A DNA stretch of 64,000 bases, taken from positions 7,444,580 through 7,508,579 of the forward strand of contig NZ_AP025018.1 of NCBI RefSeq assembly GCF_019977735.1, given 5' to 3'. Made by a program: the position numbers and the translations under genes. Shown here one piece after another: positions 53,101 through 61,386 of the stretch (position 1 is its first letter; each line of letters begins with the position of its first letter). The notes under the pieces were generated by a model, which worked only from the letters and a program-made list of their open reading frames with translations, ran no database searches and was not told the DNA's origin. This DNA is from Calothrix sp. PCC 7716. GTDB lineage: Bacteria; Cyanobacteriota; Cyanobacteriia; Cyanobacteriales; Nostocaceae.

Positions 53101-53939
53101 AATTTAGTCAGATAAATTTTGAGAATGCCGATACGGCGCTATCTGAGGATATCGATAATGTTGTAACAGAAGTGGTTGAGGAAGTAGATGATATTGTTGC
53201 AAAGCTCTTTAATAAAAAGAATGATGCTGATAATAATCAACTATTATCCTTCCAAGAATTTATTGATGGGATGGTGTGTGCTGAGATATTGCAAGAAAGT
53301 GGGCGCCTACGTTCACATTTACGATTAAATGAAGAATTAGTTTATTATTTTGTAGGTGATTTTGATATTTCATTTGTTAAGGATGAATTACCTGGATGTA
53401 AATTTGTAAAGAAACCCGTAATTGAAATAGCGGTTGAAGCTGCTTCCTATGGCGAACAAACCCAATACGCAATAATTAAGTCACTAGGTGAGTACATACT
53501 GAAAGGCAAGCACGATGTAAGGCAACCTGATGTGATGGTAACGATGGCAGAACCCGTTAGCCAGGGACGAATATCTCAGATTGTAAAAGAATTGAAGTAT
53601 GAAGGGGGATGGCGCCAGTTACGACAAGCGGCAATTGACTTGATTGCATCACTTACAGCTAGAAATCGTGGCAAACCAATAGATTTAGATGATGATTTGG
53701 AATGGCTACGTAATATTTACCTACCATTGATTGGGGAGGAACCTCCATCTGAGATGATAGCCAACTTGCTAGGAGCAGTTGGTGTGGTTGGTATCAAATT
53801 CAGGGATGTGTTAGTAAACACGAATATTGAAGTTAAAACTCAATTGCTGACGGTTGTATTTGCTGTAATAGCAAAGATAACAGGTGGATTGGAATGGTTA
53901 GTTGAGGATTTAAAGTTTGGGTTTGATGATACGGGTTAA
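50190..53939 (+). CDS. Zinc-finger primase-like/helicase plasmid replication protein (1249 aa)
   Basis: Three regions can be seen. The N-terminus has a C4-type zinc site (C12, C15, C22, C34). Next comes a primase/TOPRIM-like region (YIMLAEGILKPWILSQIRDC, then GAAGGNFAASPQTLKRYLEA and VVLWADAGAV). The rest is helicase-like: Walker A LPGLGKSYTAG with K487, acidic box IWDEVSQ with D646/E647, and a motif-III-like IYLDGTMDVRHLAL. Another Cys/His cluster (CGGCHLNHACPH) lies just before the acidic box. It resembles large plasmid proteins of cyanobacteria that unite primase-like and SF2-like modules. It is coupled to the ParB-like gene before it. Confidence 0.72.
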   Translation: MKFPRTSRFDDCPICGRKKPDCGWKPDDPNFRFCMNTHDAYSTPPGWKFVGLTSGGQWGMFVPDTTREYTEAERIAYKERWQQLQVERRKQHAESLDERERHYQHRKLIDQLSLHSRHREDLQRRGLSDELIRAGLFRSIDQYQKLDFEVSYRLAGVGITGKSLTNFTTGYMVPVWNEYFQIVGYQIRNDNPGDDNPKYFWASSKSNKKNTGASVHLQNGELPLTFCVPVRIARLKSNNENLSKNFSGSAELLQNPGLLAENHESEKLRLRYIMLAEGILKPWILSQIRDCLCIGAAGGNFAASPQTLKRYLEAASVMLAGSKQVVLWADAGAVSNKQVMRQYKKTYQLLKKWGYELQVAWWGQVDKSHPDPDEYAGKYELLTWNQFESLSRNPLQFWDSVKQQLSKLSNVFKQKRGVGFKPNGDKKQVIVNELNYIPGQLPNYDEYLELGCPKIIYQASERFTLWQEATDKGWKNILDKSLPGLGKSYTAGSLKASEFDSIKQLFYLASDHRNPTTLTVEKNFVDLIPRHNGLELDKTRTTPLGKPYLVRPTDGVDESKLTKSNCFREHMFRVLAAKNIHNIESHDNPICGGCHLNHACPHNIGDGFGFRFLRTETLKHPQVRAHPDSLPMIEDYRYDQCGLIWDEVSQLMRVRTKIEVRLDDFKQTVGELALTASETYDKLKQVLLQLEDLFASNNSLKFPRYGFGDAQVREIIGELPDNLYDIISNLLEVLTPNLSFVAEKADSISTSVGTKQDKARDRKINKLLRGDNYKEVKQQLNLVGLNWLAPFLEVLGNYVDGSLAFNKGVLTIHLADYRHRDVARAAKFNIYLDGTMDVRHLALKLHSDVEDILVVEQAVPSYDNLTIVHVTGMGTLGKDRRKQSMLPRVLACRDGIINSHPGKKASFIERKVHALDGDGYHFRDGRGVNRFLDTQVLTSLGVPYSHIGEMAAEYQILTGKQVDLNVHANNQFSQINFENADTALSEDIDNVVTEVVEEVDDIVAKLFNKKNDADNNQLLSFQEFIDGMVCAEILQESGRLRSHLRLNEELVYYFVGDFDISFVKDELPGCKFVKKPVIEIAVEAASYGEQTQYAIIKSLGEYILKGKHDVRQPDVMVTMAEPVSQGRISQIVKELKYEGGWRQLRQAAIDLIASLTARNRGKPIDLDDDLEWLRNIYLPLIGEEPPSEMIANLLGAVGVVGIKFRDVLVNTNIEVKTQLLTVVFAVIAKITGGLEWLVEDLKFGFDDTG

Positions 53940-54354
53940 GTTTAATCAAAATAAGCTTTAAAGTTTATTTTTGAATAATAAACGATTGGCAAATTTGATT
54001 CCCCCAACCCCCTTAATAAATAAAAGGGGCTAATTAACCGTTCTCATTGTGTTATCCTTTCCGCACGGAGCGGTCAAGGGGAATTATAGACGGTTGCGTA
54101 AATATAAGTTGTCAAGCATCCTCTAAGAATTAAACCTCCTGCCTTTTTAAGCGAGCTAAAAGCCTTATAAAGTTTCATTAATAAAGGGATAGATTTTGAG
54201 AAAATTTCTATCCATTATTGTTTTGGGTTAAATTATTTAGAATAATATATATAAATTAATACTATTACTTTGTAGTTAATTTAAAATCAATCGAATACAA
54301 ATACTAAAGAGAGCAAATCTTACACCACTAGGAAATCAACTTTAAGCTAATAAC

Positions 54355-54436
54355 TCGTAGGTTGGGTGGAACGGCTTTTCGCTTCCCAACAGTTTGAATG
54401 TTGATATTGGGCTACGTCACATTACTCTACCCTACG
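54355..54436. repeat. Interspersed hairpin repeat (CTCGTAG...CTACGAG)
   Basis: The ends CTCGTAG and CTACGAG are inverted. Inside are GTTGGGT/CCCAAC pairs and a GCTTTTCGC loop. Related in style to the short GTTGGGT hairpin at 5361-5388. Confidence 0.6.
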
Positions 54437-54656
54437 AGAAAATTACGTTTACACCAAACCAACAAAAGTCTAATTATTAGATGTTTGGAGTATAGTTTTA
54501 TTTGTAATTATAAATTGAATTATTTAGTTTATTGATAGTTGAATTATTAATAAATAAAATCATTAGATTTGTAATAAAAATTTTTAATGCAAAGCTAATT
54601 ATTTAACTAATATTTTTAACTGCCTGTCTTGATAATTTTCAAATGTTGAAATATAT

Positions 54657-54739
54657 TAATATGAAAGTTTGAAAATAGATGCGATATAAGTTTGTTTTCA
54701 AAATTGAACTTTAGTGGAGATACTGAGATTAGTTTTAAC
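54657..54739 (+). repeat. 83-bp duplicated leader, copy 1
   Basis: About 90% identical to 57760-57842, which lies directly upstream of the 57865 gene. Shared blocks include GAGATACTGAGATTAGTTTT. Here it precedes no gene, so the segment 54740-57759 appears to have been inserted between the two copies or the copy left behind. Confidence 0.75.
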
Positions 54740-55112
54740 CTCGGGTGTTGACTTTGTTCTAAATTAGGCAAAAATAGCTCATACAAGTTTTATGCTTAAA
54801 GCTAAAGAGTTAAAGTCGCTATTTTAGAAGGTTTCCAGTCGGCGCCGCAAAACACAGATTGTGCATGAAAAAGAATTGCCCGAAAACCCTCAGAGTCAAA
54901 ACCCTAATTTTAACCCACTTTCCGTACTAAATCGTGTAATATGCGTAGATTTTTAATTTACTGCTAATCTAAGGTTAAATAATGGACAATATTAATACTT
55001 AATTAACGGTTATAATTAGGAATTATGTTTGAATAGCGGCGTGCTAGATATTGAAGTGCGGAATATGGGTTTTAACAAGCTATTGGCTATTAGGTATAAT
55101 CGCAAATATTTA

Positions 55113-55323
55113 GGGCTTGCTGAATATAACTATAACCTTTACCATGTACGAGTTTAAAGCATTTTGATTCTAATTAGGTGCAAGAAAAAGGCGCCTACAG
55201 ACCTAAAATCCATGCATTTGGGTGGAAAAATTAGGGCTTGATTTGTAAGCAAACCTCCGAAACAACCATTTTTTATACTGTGAGCGCGTCTAGATTCATT
55301 TTGTGGAGTTTTTCAGCAAGCCC
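55113..55323. mobile_element. MITE copy 2 (about 211 bp)
   Basis: Begins GGGCTTGCTGAATATAAC and ends TTTTTCAGCAAGCCC; flanked by TA on both sides. It matches copy 1 at 10890-11099 throughout, including the internal GGCGCCTACAG and TTTGGGTGGAAAAATTAGGG blocks. Its inverted ends pair perfectly for the outer 13 bases, so this copy looks younger or less eroded than copy 1. Confidence 0.85.
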
Positions 55324-55478
55324 TATTTATATTTCTATAAACGTCAAATTTAAGTCGTTTTGTTTCAAAGTAGGCTAAATCATCTCATAATTAAGCAACG
55401 TCAAAGAAAAACCCTAATTTGTAGGGCTAGCTATATTATTCACTGTGATTTAAACATTAAGGTTAAAAATTTTGCTTA

Positions 55479-55742
55479 CTAACTTTGGTCTGGTTTATGA
55501 TTTATTTGCATTTTAAGCATTCTTTCTAATATTTCTTTTTCTGCTGCTTCTAAACGAGTAAGCTCTAGTAATGCTTCCTGCTTCTTTTCTTGAATTATTT
55601 CTAAGTTACGAATCAAGTACTCGCCACTTAGGTAATAATTACCTAGTCTTATTACTTCTTCGTCCGTAACTTCAGGAAGAGTAAACGGATTACCTTCAAG
55701 CTCTAGGTCTTCTTCAACTTGGTTATTAACTTGTTCTTGCAT
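55479..55742 (-). CDS. Small coiled-coil partner of GNAT protein (87 aa), module 2
   Basis: Acidic N-terminus (VNNQVEEDLELEGNPFTLPE), central EVIRLGNYYLSGEYLIRNLE, and a C-terminal coiled coil (QEKKQEALLELTRLEAAEKE). The ATG at 55742 shares one base with the GNAT stop codon (TGATG), with GGAGG just upstream, so translation is coupled. Same gene order, size and layout as module 1 (28636), though sequences have diverged strongly. Together these support a conserved GNAT/coiled-coil pair of unknown role. Confidence 0.6.
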   Translation of the reverse strand: MQEQVNNQVEEDLELEGNPFTLPEVTDEEVIRLGNYYLSGEYLIRNLEIIQEKKQEALLELTRLEAAEKEILERMLKMQINHKPDQS

Positions 55743-56260
55743 CACCCTTGCCTCCAATGTCTAGTATGTTCCTCTAAAAATTGTAGCGCTTTTTCTTCTG
55801 TCAATATCATTTCCCTGGAACCATCTGGGTTTTCCTCAAAACCAAGCCTTTGATAAAAATCAATAGCTCTAGGTATTGCTGCTACTTTAAGTATTCCACT
55901 CACTTGACTAGGGGGAGAAGTTATCTCTCGGATAATATCTGCTAACAACCACTCGGCTGCACCTTTACACGTTTCAGGAATACTTCTAGTTAAACAATTC
56001 CAGGGTGCTGAACAAACGATATCCAGTAATACATGTTGTTGTCGTCCCTCATACAAATATATTTGTCCAATCCCATATTCAATGATTGCACCAGCTTGAA
56101 GCATATTATTATTTGTCACTCCCCTAAACATAGTGGGATTATCATAAGCAGCTTCTAGCAGACCACGGGATTTACCCATACAATCCCCAAATTTAGTTCT
56201 CATCGCATTCTCTGGATTTCCACCATAGTATTCGTTCAAATAATCCTGTATCTTACTTTG

Positions 56261-57531
56261 CTGACGGGGCGACGAAATCAGCTACAAAGTAGATTCTATA
56301 AGCTTCATAGCCCTTAAACCTTGTTGATAATACTTACGCTTATTAGGATTTAATTTCATTAATTCGTTGACTAACTCAATACAAATGTCCTTAAAATTGA
56401 CCCAATTTTGGCCGTATAGACCAACATGAAAACTGCTGTGTCTTCGCTCCGAACGACCATACTCTTTAACACGAGCAACATATTTTTGTAGTCCTTTACG
56501 TTTAATCTGTTGACCTTGAATCGTAGCAGAAGTATAAGCAATTGTTATTAATAGTACTAAGGAAATAAAACGTTCTCCTTCAACATTAGTATCTTCCAAA
56601 TTATAACCACCTTTCTTAAAGTCTCTAAACATTTCTTCGATATCAAACCTTTGCTTATAAGCGGATATAGCAGATTCTAAACTATCAAGATTTGTGAGAA
56701 TAAACCACCCTTCTTTTGGCGCCATTCCATTAATTTTACGTTTCCACTTACCAGCAACGTTAAAACTGATAAAACCACGAGTCTTTGTAACTTTAACACC
56801 CTTAATAAAAAAACAAACTCCAGGTGCCAATCCCAGGTTACTTAACTCAATAAAAATATCTTTTTCACGTTCAACAAACTCATTCTTTTTTAAACGTAAA
56901 CAAAAGTATACACCCATTGACTGAAGGAACTTTGCCAATTTTACAGAACAAAATTCTCGGTCTCCTAATACACAAACTTTATAGTCTTTAAAAACTGGCA
57001 GTACATGAGATAATATATCTTGCTGCTTCGAGATGTTGCTATTACCGAGCTTTGGTAATAATGTAAAGTATATCGGAAAAGCTCTTTTATCCCAAATTAC
57101 GCTAACCATAAATAAATTTATGCATTTCCAATTAGTTCTATCAAATGCAACATAAATTATTTTTCCATCTGCGAAGTAAGTTTTTAACCATTCTTGAACT
57201 ATTGGAAACCAAATCTTCTCAATTGTTAAATTTGACAATGATAAAAATCGCTGTATTCTTTTTCTTCTACTTTCAAACTGAATTGCTAGAGGTAAGGATT
57301 TTGCTAATCTTTCTAAGTTAACACTTTTAATTGATTGTATAAGAGTTAGCAAAATTTTTAGGAAAACAAATTCTGCTAAACTTAATTGACTTTTTAAGTG
57401 GTTTTGGTAGAATTCTGGTAACATTTTCAATTGGTAGGTCTTGTTGCAAATAAGAGACCTATCTTTTTTTACCACGAAATGTTACATCCCTTACAAATTA
57501 AACGCTTCAGCCTGTTTCGTCACCCCGTCAG
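56261..57531 (-). mobile_element. IS4-family insertion sequence with 9-bp target duplication
   Basis: Ends CTGACGGGGCGACGAAATCAG-type (left) and its inverted partner ending CACCCCGTCAG (right), imperfect terminal repeats of about 20 bp. It is flanked by identical CTTACTTTG at 56252-56260 and 57532-57540. Length 1271 bp. Perfect flanks and an intact transposase suggest a recent insertion. Confidence 0.92.
56282..57475 (-). CDS. IS4-family transposase (397 aa)
   Basis: DDE residues: D in VAFDRTNWKCIN, D in VCVLGDREFCSVKLAKFL, and the IS4 Y-x2-R-x3-E-x6-K signature in YKQRFDIEEMFRDFKKGGYN. Length and order are normal for the family and no frame break is seen. It fills nearly the whole IS. Confidence 0.93.
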   Translation of the reverse strand: MVKKDRSLICNKTYQLKMLPEFYQNHLKSQLSLAEFVFLKILLTLIQSIKSVNLERLAKSLPLAIQFESRRKRIQRFLSLSNLTIEKIWFPIVQEWLKTYFADGKIIYVAFDRTNWKCINLFMVSVIWDKRAFPIYFTLLPKLGNSNISKQQDILSHVLPVFKDYKVCVLGDREFCSVKLAKFLQSMGVYFCLRLKKNEFVEREKDIFIELSNLGLAPGVCFFIKGVKVTKTRGFISFNVAGKWKRKINGMAPKEGWFILTNLDSLESAISAYKQRFDIEEMFRDFKKGGYNLEDTNVEGERFISLVLLITIAYTSATIQGQQIKRKGLQKYVARVKEYGRSERRHSSFHVGLYGQNWVNFKDICIELVNELMKLNPNKRKYYQQGLRAMKLIESTL

Positions 57532-57759
57532 CTTACTTTGCCAAGTTAATAAATCGGCAAATATTACTCTATTAGCAGAATTTACATAAATAAATTGATT
57601 TGTTGTCATTTCAATAATTCAAAAACTTTCAATATTAATTATACTATATTTAGAGTATTTTATATTTATTTAAAAAATATTTTATAACTGATACGCTACC
57701 TTAGATAGAATTCATAATTGTTGAGTTATACATCTATAAAGTTTTCAATAATTTATTTT

Positions 57760-57842
57760 TAATATGAAAGTTTGAAAATAAATGCAATATAAGTTTGTTT
57801 TCAAGATTGAGTTTCAGTAGAGATACTGAGATTAGTTTTAAC
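57760..57842 (+). repeat. 83-bp duplicated leader, copy 2, upstream of 57865 gene
   Basis: Ends 22 bp before the ATG at 57865, so it includes the likely promoter/leader of the following operon. The first copy is at 54657-54739. Confidence 0.75.
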
Positions 57843-57864
57843 AAGCTATTTACTGCTATGTCTA

Positions 57865-58851
57865 ATGACGAACATTTATATTCCTACAAACGCCAAATTT
57901 AAGTTGAAGCAGATAAGACTGCTCGATGTTGATACAGGATTAGAATTTGTTGCTATCGACATATTCAAATTGGTATCAACCTTGCCAGTGGAAGTTTTGG
58001 AGTCTTTGATTAAAAAGCTTCCAGATAAATTCAAACGTAGTCGATTTATTCAATCAGTTGGAGTAATAGAGGTTGATACGCTTTGCTGGTTAGGCTTAAA
58101 GTATGTATTTTCTCAATATAACTACCAGCAGCAGACTGATTTTATTCGATGGTTACGTAAAGATGTTAAAGTCTCTGCTGACTCTAGTCAAAATATTGCT
58201 GCGTTTTTAGAGTCTTCTCAGTCACAGCTTGCGGCGCCAAAAAAGTCTAATATTTCTAGGACTAGTAAATCTAACTTGATAGTTCCACACTTTGATAAGC
58301 TCAATTGGTTCAATAAAGTAACAATACCTCAACTTGATACTTTAGCTTTAATGCATCAAGATGATTGTTTTAGATTGTTGGGTATTCCACCTTCTTTAGT
58401 ACCTACGATTGATGCAAATCGGATAAGTTCTGATTCTGAGTTGAATAGTGTTTATTTTAGTTTGCTTTACAAGAAAGTTGATATTCCTATATTAGAAGAA
58501 ACTAGTTTAAATTTATCGCAACAGCTTTTATCTACACTTTATCTTAACTGCGCGCAAGCTGTACTAAACAATCGAGATATATCTTATGTTAACCTTTATT
58601 CAACCTTTGTTAGTAATTCTCATAATTTACTTTTAGCTCAAGAACTAGATTTAGCAATTATTTTCCACTATACAAGAAACTTTTTTCCTTTTCCTTTGAT
58701 TCGTGTTTTGGAAGGAAGTATTTTTTTACAGGCTTTATACGGTTGTAATTCTTGTCAAATTATAACATCTCGGTTAACGCTGGCATTAAAGTTTGCTTAT
58801 CTCAACTGGTTATCAACTCTAATAGATAATTTCTCTTTCAAAGCTTCTTAA
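57865..58851 (+). CDS. Hypothetical protein (328 aa), first gene of partition operon
   Basis: Not recognised with confidence. The N-terminus (FKLKQIRLLDVDTGLEFVAI, then DIFKLVSTLPVEVLESLIKK) has some resemblance to phage Bro-N/antirepressor domains that start with a beta strand and carry an aliphatic DI-x-L pattern, but this is weak. A polar linker (residues of about 125-145) precedes a largely helical C-terminal region. It is followed after 2-35 bp by ParA-like genes, so it may be the DNA-binding partner in partition. Confidence 0.5.
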   Translation: MTNIYIPTNAKFKLKQIRLLDVDTGLEFVAIDIFKLVSTLPVEVLESLIKKLPDKFKRSRFIQSVGVIEVDTLCWLGLKYVFSQYNYQQQTDFIRWLRKDVKVSADSSQNIAAFLESSQSQLAAPKKSNISRTSKSNLIVPHFDKLNWFNKVTIPQLDTLALMHQDDCFRLLGIPPSLVPTIDANRISSDSELNSVYFSLLYKKVDIPILEETSLNLSQQLLSTLYLNCAQAVLNNRDISYVNLYSTFVSNSHNLLLAQELDLAIIFHYTRNFFPFPLIRVLEGSIFLQALYGCNSCQIITSRLTLALKFAYLNWLSTLIDNFSFKAS

Positions 58852-58886
58852 TTATGGGTCGTAATAATCACAAAAGGAATAATGAT

Positions 58887-59741
58887 ATGGCAACTGATAA
58901 TCAACAAAACAATGATCAGGAACAAGTTAATAATAAGCCTAAAAAGCTGGTAATTGTAACAGGTGATAAGGGTGGTGTTGGCAAGAGTACATTTGCTAGA
59001 GGTTTACTACAACTTTATATTGATAAAAACCTTTGGTGTTTAGGTTATGATGCAGACCAACGTAATAACCAACTCTATCGTCATTATAATAGATACCCTG
59101 GCTTAGTTCGCTTTCTTGACGTTTTTGAGCGGGGAAAAACTGACAAATTATTAAACGACCTTGAAGCAGATTACTATCCACTTGTTTTAATTGATATGCC
59201 TGCTCAATCTGGAGGAGTTTTCGAGAAATTTGTTAAGGAATTGAGTGTGTTTGATATGCTCGCTTCAGAGCTTGATTACAGGGTTACTATGGTTTCAGTT
59301 ATTAATCGGTTACGTGACTCTGTAAATATATTGAATGCTTTGTATGAGAGATGTTCTCAAGATAAAGTTGATTATGTAGTTGTGAAAAATTTATTCTTTG
59401 GCGATGAAGATAAATTTGGGCGTTATAATAACTCTTCTATTCGTAAAACTTTGTTAGAGAAAGGTTTGATAGAACTATCGATGCCTGATTTAATGGATGA
59501 TAGTTATGATTTTATCGATTATAATAATCTAACTTTTAAACAAGCTACATTAAAAGAGGTTGGCGCGCAAATTGCTACTAGAGCAAGAGTTAAGTCATGG
59601 TTAGATGATTTTAAACAGAAGATACAACCTGCTCATGATTTATTAGGATTTAATTGTGAGCGATTACCTGATGGCGCCTCTCATGTTATTAAAGATGAAC
59701 CTGATGTACAAGATAAAGAGCAAGTTTCAGATGCAGCATAA
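58887..59741 (+). CDS. ParA-type ATPase
   Basis: Deviant Walker A KGGVGKST with signature lysine K28 and K33, an A'-like LGYDADQRN, and B-motif LVLIDMPAQSGG. The 284-residue size is standard for plasmid ParA/MinD-family ATPases that move or space DNA. ATG 58887 is chosen for AAAGGA 9 bp upstream; the earlier ATG at 58854 lacks a site. It is followed by a second, divergent ATPase, suggesting a two-ATPase partition cassette. Confidence 0.85.
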   Translation: MATDNQQNNDQEQVNNKPKKLVIVTGDKGGVGKSTFARGLLQLYIDKNLWCLGYDADQRNNQLYRHYNRYPGLVRFLDVFERGKTDKLLNDLEADYYPLVLIDMPAQSGGVFEKFVKELSVFDMLASELDYRVTMVSVINRLRDSVNILNALYERCSQDKVDYVVVKNLFFGDEDKFGRYNNSSIRKTLLEKGLIELSMPDLMDDSYDFIDYNNLTFKQATLKEVGAQIATRARVKSWLDDFKQKIQPAHDLLGFNCERLPDGASHVIKDEPDVQDKEQVSDAA

Positions 59742-59756
59742 CATATAATTTCAATC

Positions 59757-60524
59757 ATGTTCAGAAAAAGGTTTATAATTACAGTTGGTGATTCGCGTGT
59801 AGGCAAGTCTACAATTTCTAGGTTGTTACTGGAGTTGTATAATAGACATGAATTAAATGTTCGTGTTTATTATCATGGGCAGCGACCAGGTGATTTGTCT
59901 AACAAGCTATCAGCTTACGAACAATTGGGTTTTAATATTAAACATTTGGGTTTCAACCGTGGTGACTCTGATATTTTGTTAAACGAATTGGAAATGTTTT
60001 CTGAAATTGACTTGGTACTTACTGATATGCCAGGTCAGAACCTCTTGGATTTTTTTAGATTTAATTCGGAGGTATATTTTACCGATAATTTAGAGTCTCT
60101 GGGTTATCGTCCGACTTTTATTCATCCTATCTCAAATCGTAGAGATTGTGTTAAATACTTACAATCACTTTACGATTTTTTTGGTAATCGTGTTGATTAT
60201 ATAGTAGTCAAAAATCAGTATTTTGGTGAGTATTTTGATTTTTATGACAATAGCCAGGTGCGAGAAAACATTGAAAGTTTGAAAGGAGTAGAACTAATTC
60301 TACCTCATATTGGGGATAATATCTATCAAGACTTGGAAGATACACACTTGCCTTACAGTTTAGCTGTAACATCTGATTCAGATATTCAGTTATTGTACCG
60401 TTCGGTAGCCTATAACTGGATGGAAAACTTCTGCGATGTCATCGTTAAAGATAGTGTTATTCCTTTGTATTTGGGTTTGAAGAGGGATAGGGCAGAATTA
60501 CAACCGCAAGAGTTACGATTTTAG
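59757..60524 (+). CDS. ParA-like ATPase lacking the signature lysine
   Basis: P-loop GDSRVGKST at residues 11-19 replaces KGGVGKST, so the N-terminal signature lysine of the ParA/MinD class is absent while the catalytic GKS/T is kept. The rest follows the preceding gene (LVLTDMPGQNLL; VDYIVVKNQYFGEYFDFYDN versus VDYVVVKNLFFGDEDKFGRY), so they are paralogues. Without the signature lysine, ATP-dependent sandwich dimerisation would be altered; it may act as a partner of the first ATPase. 15 bp separate the two genes. Confidence 0.75.
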   Translation: MFRKRFIITVGDSRVGKSTISRLLLELYNRHELNVRVYYHGQRPGDLSNKLSAYEQLGFNIKHLGFNRGDSDILLNELEMFSEIDLVLTDMPGQNLLDFFRFNSEVYFTDNLESLGYRPTFIHPISNRRDCVKYLQSLYDFFGNRVDYIVVKNQYFGEYFDFYDNSQVRENIESLKGVELILPHIGDNIYQDLEDTHLPYSLAVTSDSDIQLLYRSVAYNWMENFCDVIVKDSVIPLYLGLKRDRAELQPQELRF

Positions 60525-60534
60525 GTTATAGTTT

Positions 60535-61182
60535 ATGGCTAATTCAACAAAACCAGTGGACAATAGTCCTGGTAAAGAAGATTTGGAGAAAGAGAAAGAG
60601 TTTATTGAGGAGTTGATAGTTAAGTCGGGAATGCGTCCATCCGACCCACTATTCAAGCTTTACGCTCATATTGGTACAACTCAGTACGCAATTGCTCAAC
60701 TACCTGGCAAGCTTGATTCTGTTATATCTGGCTGGACGCTTTTAGTTGATAAGAAGCTTGATGAAGCTGCTGATGTAGCAATAGTCCAGCAAAAAAGCGC
60801 AATAGCTAAAGCAGCTTCCGAGTTGGTAAAGTCTACTAGCAAGTCTTCTAGTTTGAATACTAATGCGGCGCCTGTTTTGAATTTCGACATTAGTAATATT
60901 AAGCTAGCGCAAGTCGGGCTTGCACTAGGCTGTGTGCTAGCTTTAGGCGCCGCCATAGGAGGTTTTACTTTCAGCTTGGCAGCTTCATCCCAAGCTAATG
61001 GAGTTAAACCCGCTGCTGTTACAAATCTCAAGCCTGAAGATGCCAAGCTTCTGGAGTGGGCTAAATCTAAAGAAGGACGTGACGCGCGCCAAGTTTACTT
61101 TAGGAATGTTGGTATTATTCAAACCTGTCGTCAAGGAAAAAATCCAGGCGGTTGCATTATGGATGTTAGAGTTGAAAAATAA
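60535..61182 (+). CDS. Coiled-coil protein with one transmembrane helix (215 aa)
   Basis: N-terminal 115 residues are helical and charged (GKEDLEKEKEFIEELIVKSG, LDEAADVAIVQQKSAIAKAA), followed by a hydrophobic glycine-rich helix VGLALGCVLALGAAIGGFTF (about 128-150) and a short external tail with two cysteines (TCRQGKNPGGC). It follows the two ParA-like genes after 10 bp. A membrane anchor for the ATPases is a reasonable inference. Confidence 0.6.
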   Translation: MANSTKPVDNSPGKEDLEKEKEFIEELIVKSGMRPSDPLFKLYAHIGTTQYAIAQLPGKLDSVISGWTLLVDKKLDEAADVAIVQQKSAIAKAASELVKSTSKSSSLNTNAAPVLNFDISNIKLAQVGLALGCVLALGAAIGGFTFSLAASSQANGVKPAAVTNLKPEDAKLLEWAKSKEGRDARQVYFRNVGIIQTCRQGKNPGGCIMDVRVEK

Positions 61183-61277
61183 AGGTAGTTTCAGATTATG
61201 AACTGTTCGCGCGCGCCTTCTCTTATTGACTCCTTGAGCTTTATTAAGACTAAGTTGCAATAATTACCGGATATTCT

Positions 61278-61303
61278 CGAATAATTCAATATTGAATGAT
61301 TCG
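61278..61303. terminator. Bidirectional hairpin between convergent genes
   Basis: Near-perfect 26-bp palindrome (CGAATAATTCAAT and ATTGAATGATTCG; one mismatched pair) followed by TTTTG, between the rightward partition operon and the leftward response regulator. Confidence 0.65.
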
Positions 61304-61386
61304 TTTTGACTACTGTAAATAAAGCGTTTTCGATGATTAAGGTCTAACTTATCGCCAATTTTCCTTATTGACATTATTGCTAATTA

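Larger units (their letters stand above)
53940..55112. other. Non-coding, repeat-rich 1.2 kb
   Basis: Contains a C-rich repeat at 54001, a long hairpin repeat at 54355-54436, AT-rich stretches with many TTAATTATT-like runs, and an 83-bp segment (54657-54739) that recurs at 57760. TTTTAACAAGCTATT at about 55069-55083 also recurs at the end of the second copy. No gene found on either strand. Confidence 0.6.
55742..57609 (-). pseudogene. GNAT-type acetyltransferase, module 2, interrupted by IS4-family element
   Basis: Removing the IS (56261-57531) and one copy of its 9-bp duplication restores a continuous 195-codon gene. It starts at ATG 57609 with MTTNQFIYVNSANRVIFADL and LTWQSKIQDYLNEYYGGNPE, matching the start of module 1 (MTINEFRYVIGV; LQLWQAKITEYINLYYQGDI). 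The C-terminus shares VSGILKVAAIPRAIDFYQRL and GFEENPDGSREMILT with the GILK-x5-P-x3-FY pattern of module 1. With the IS in place only the last 165 codons can be read from a TTG at 56239, so the gene is broken here. Confidence 0.85.
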
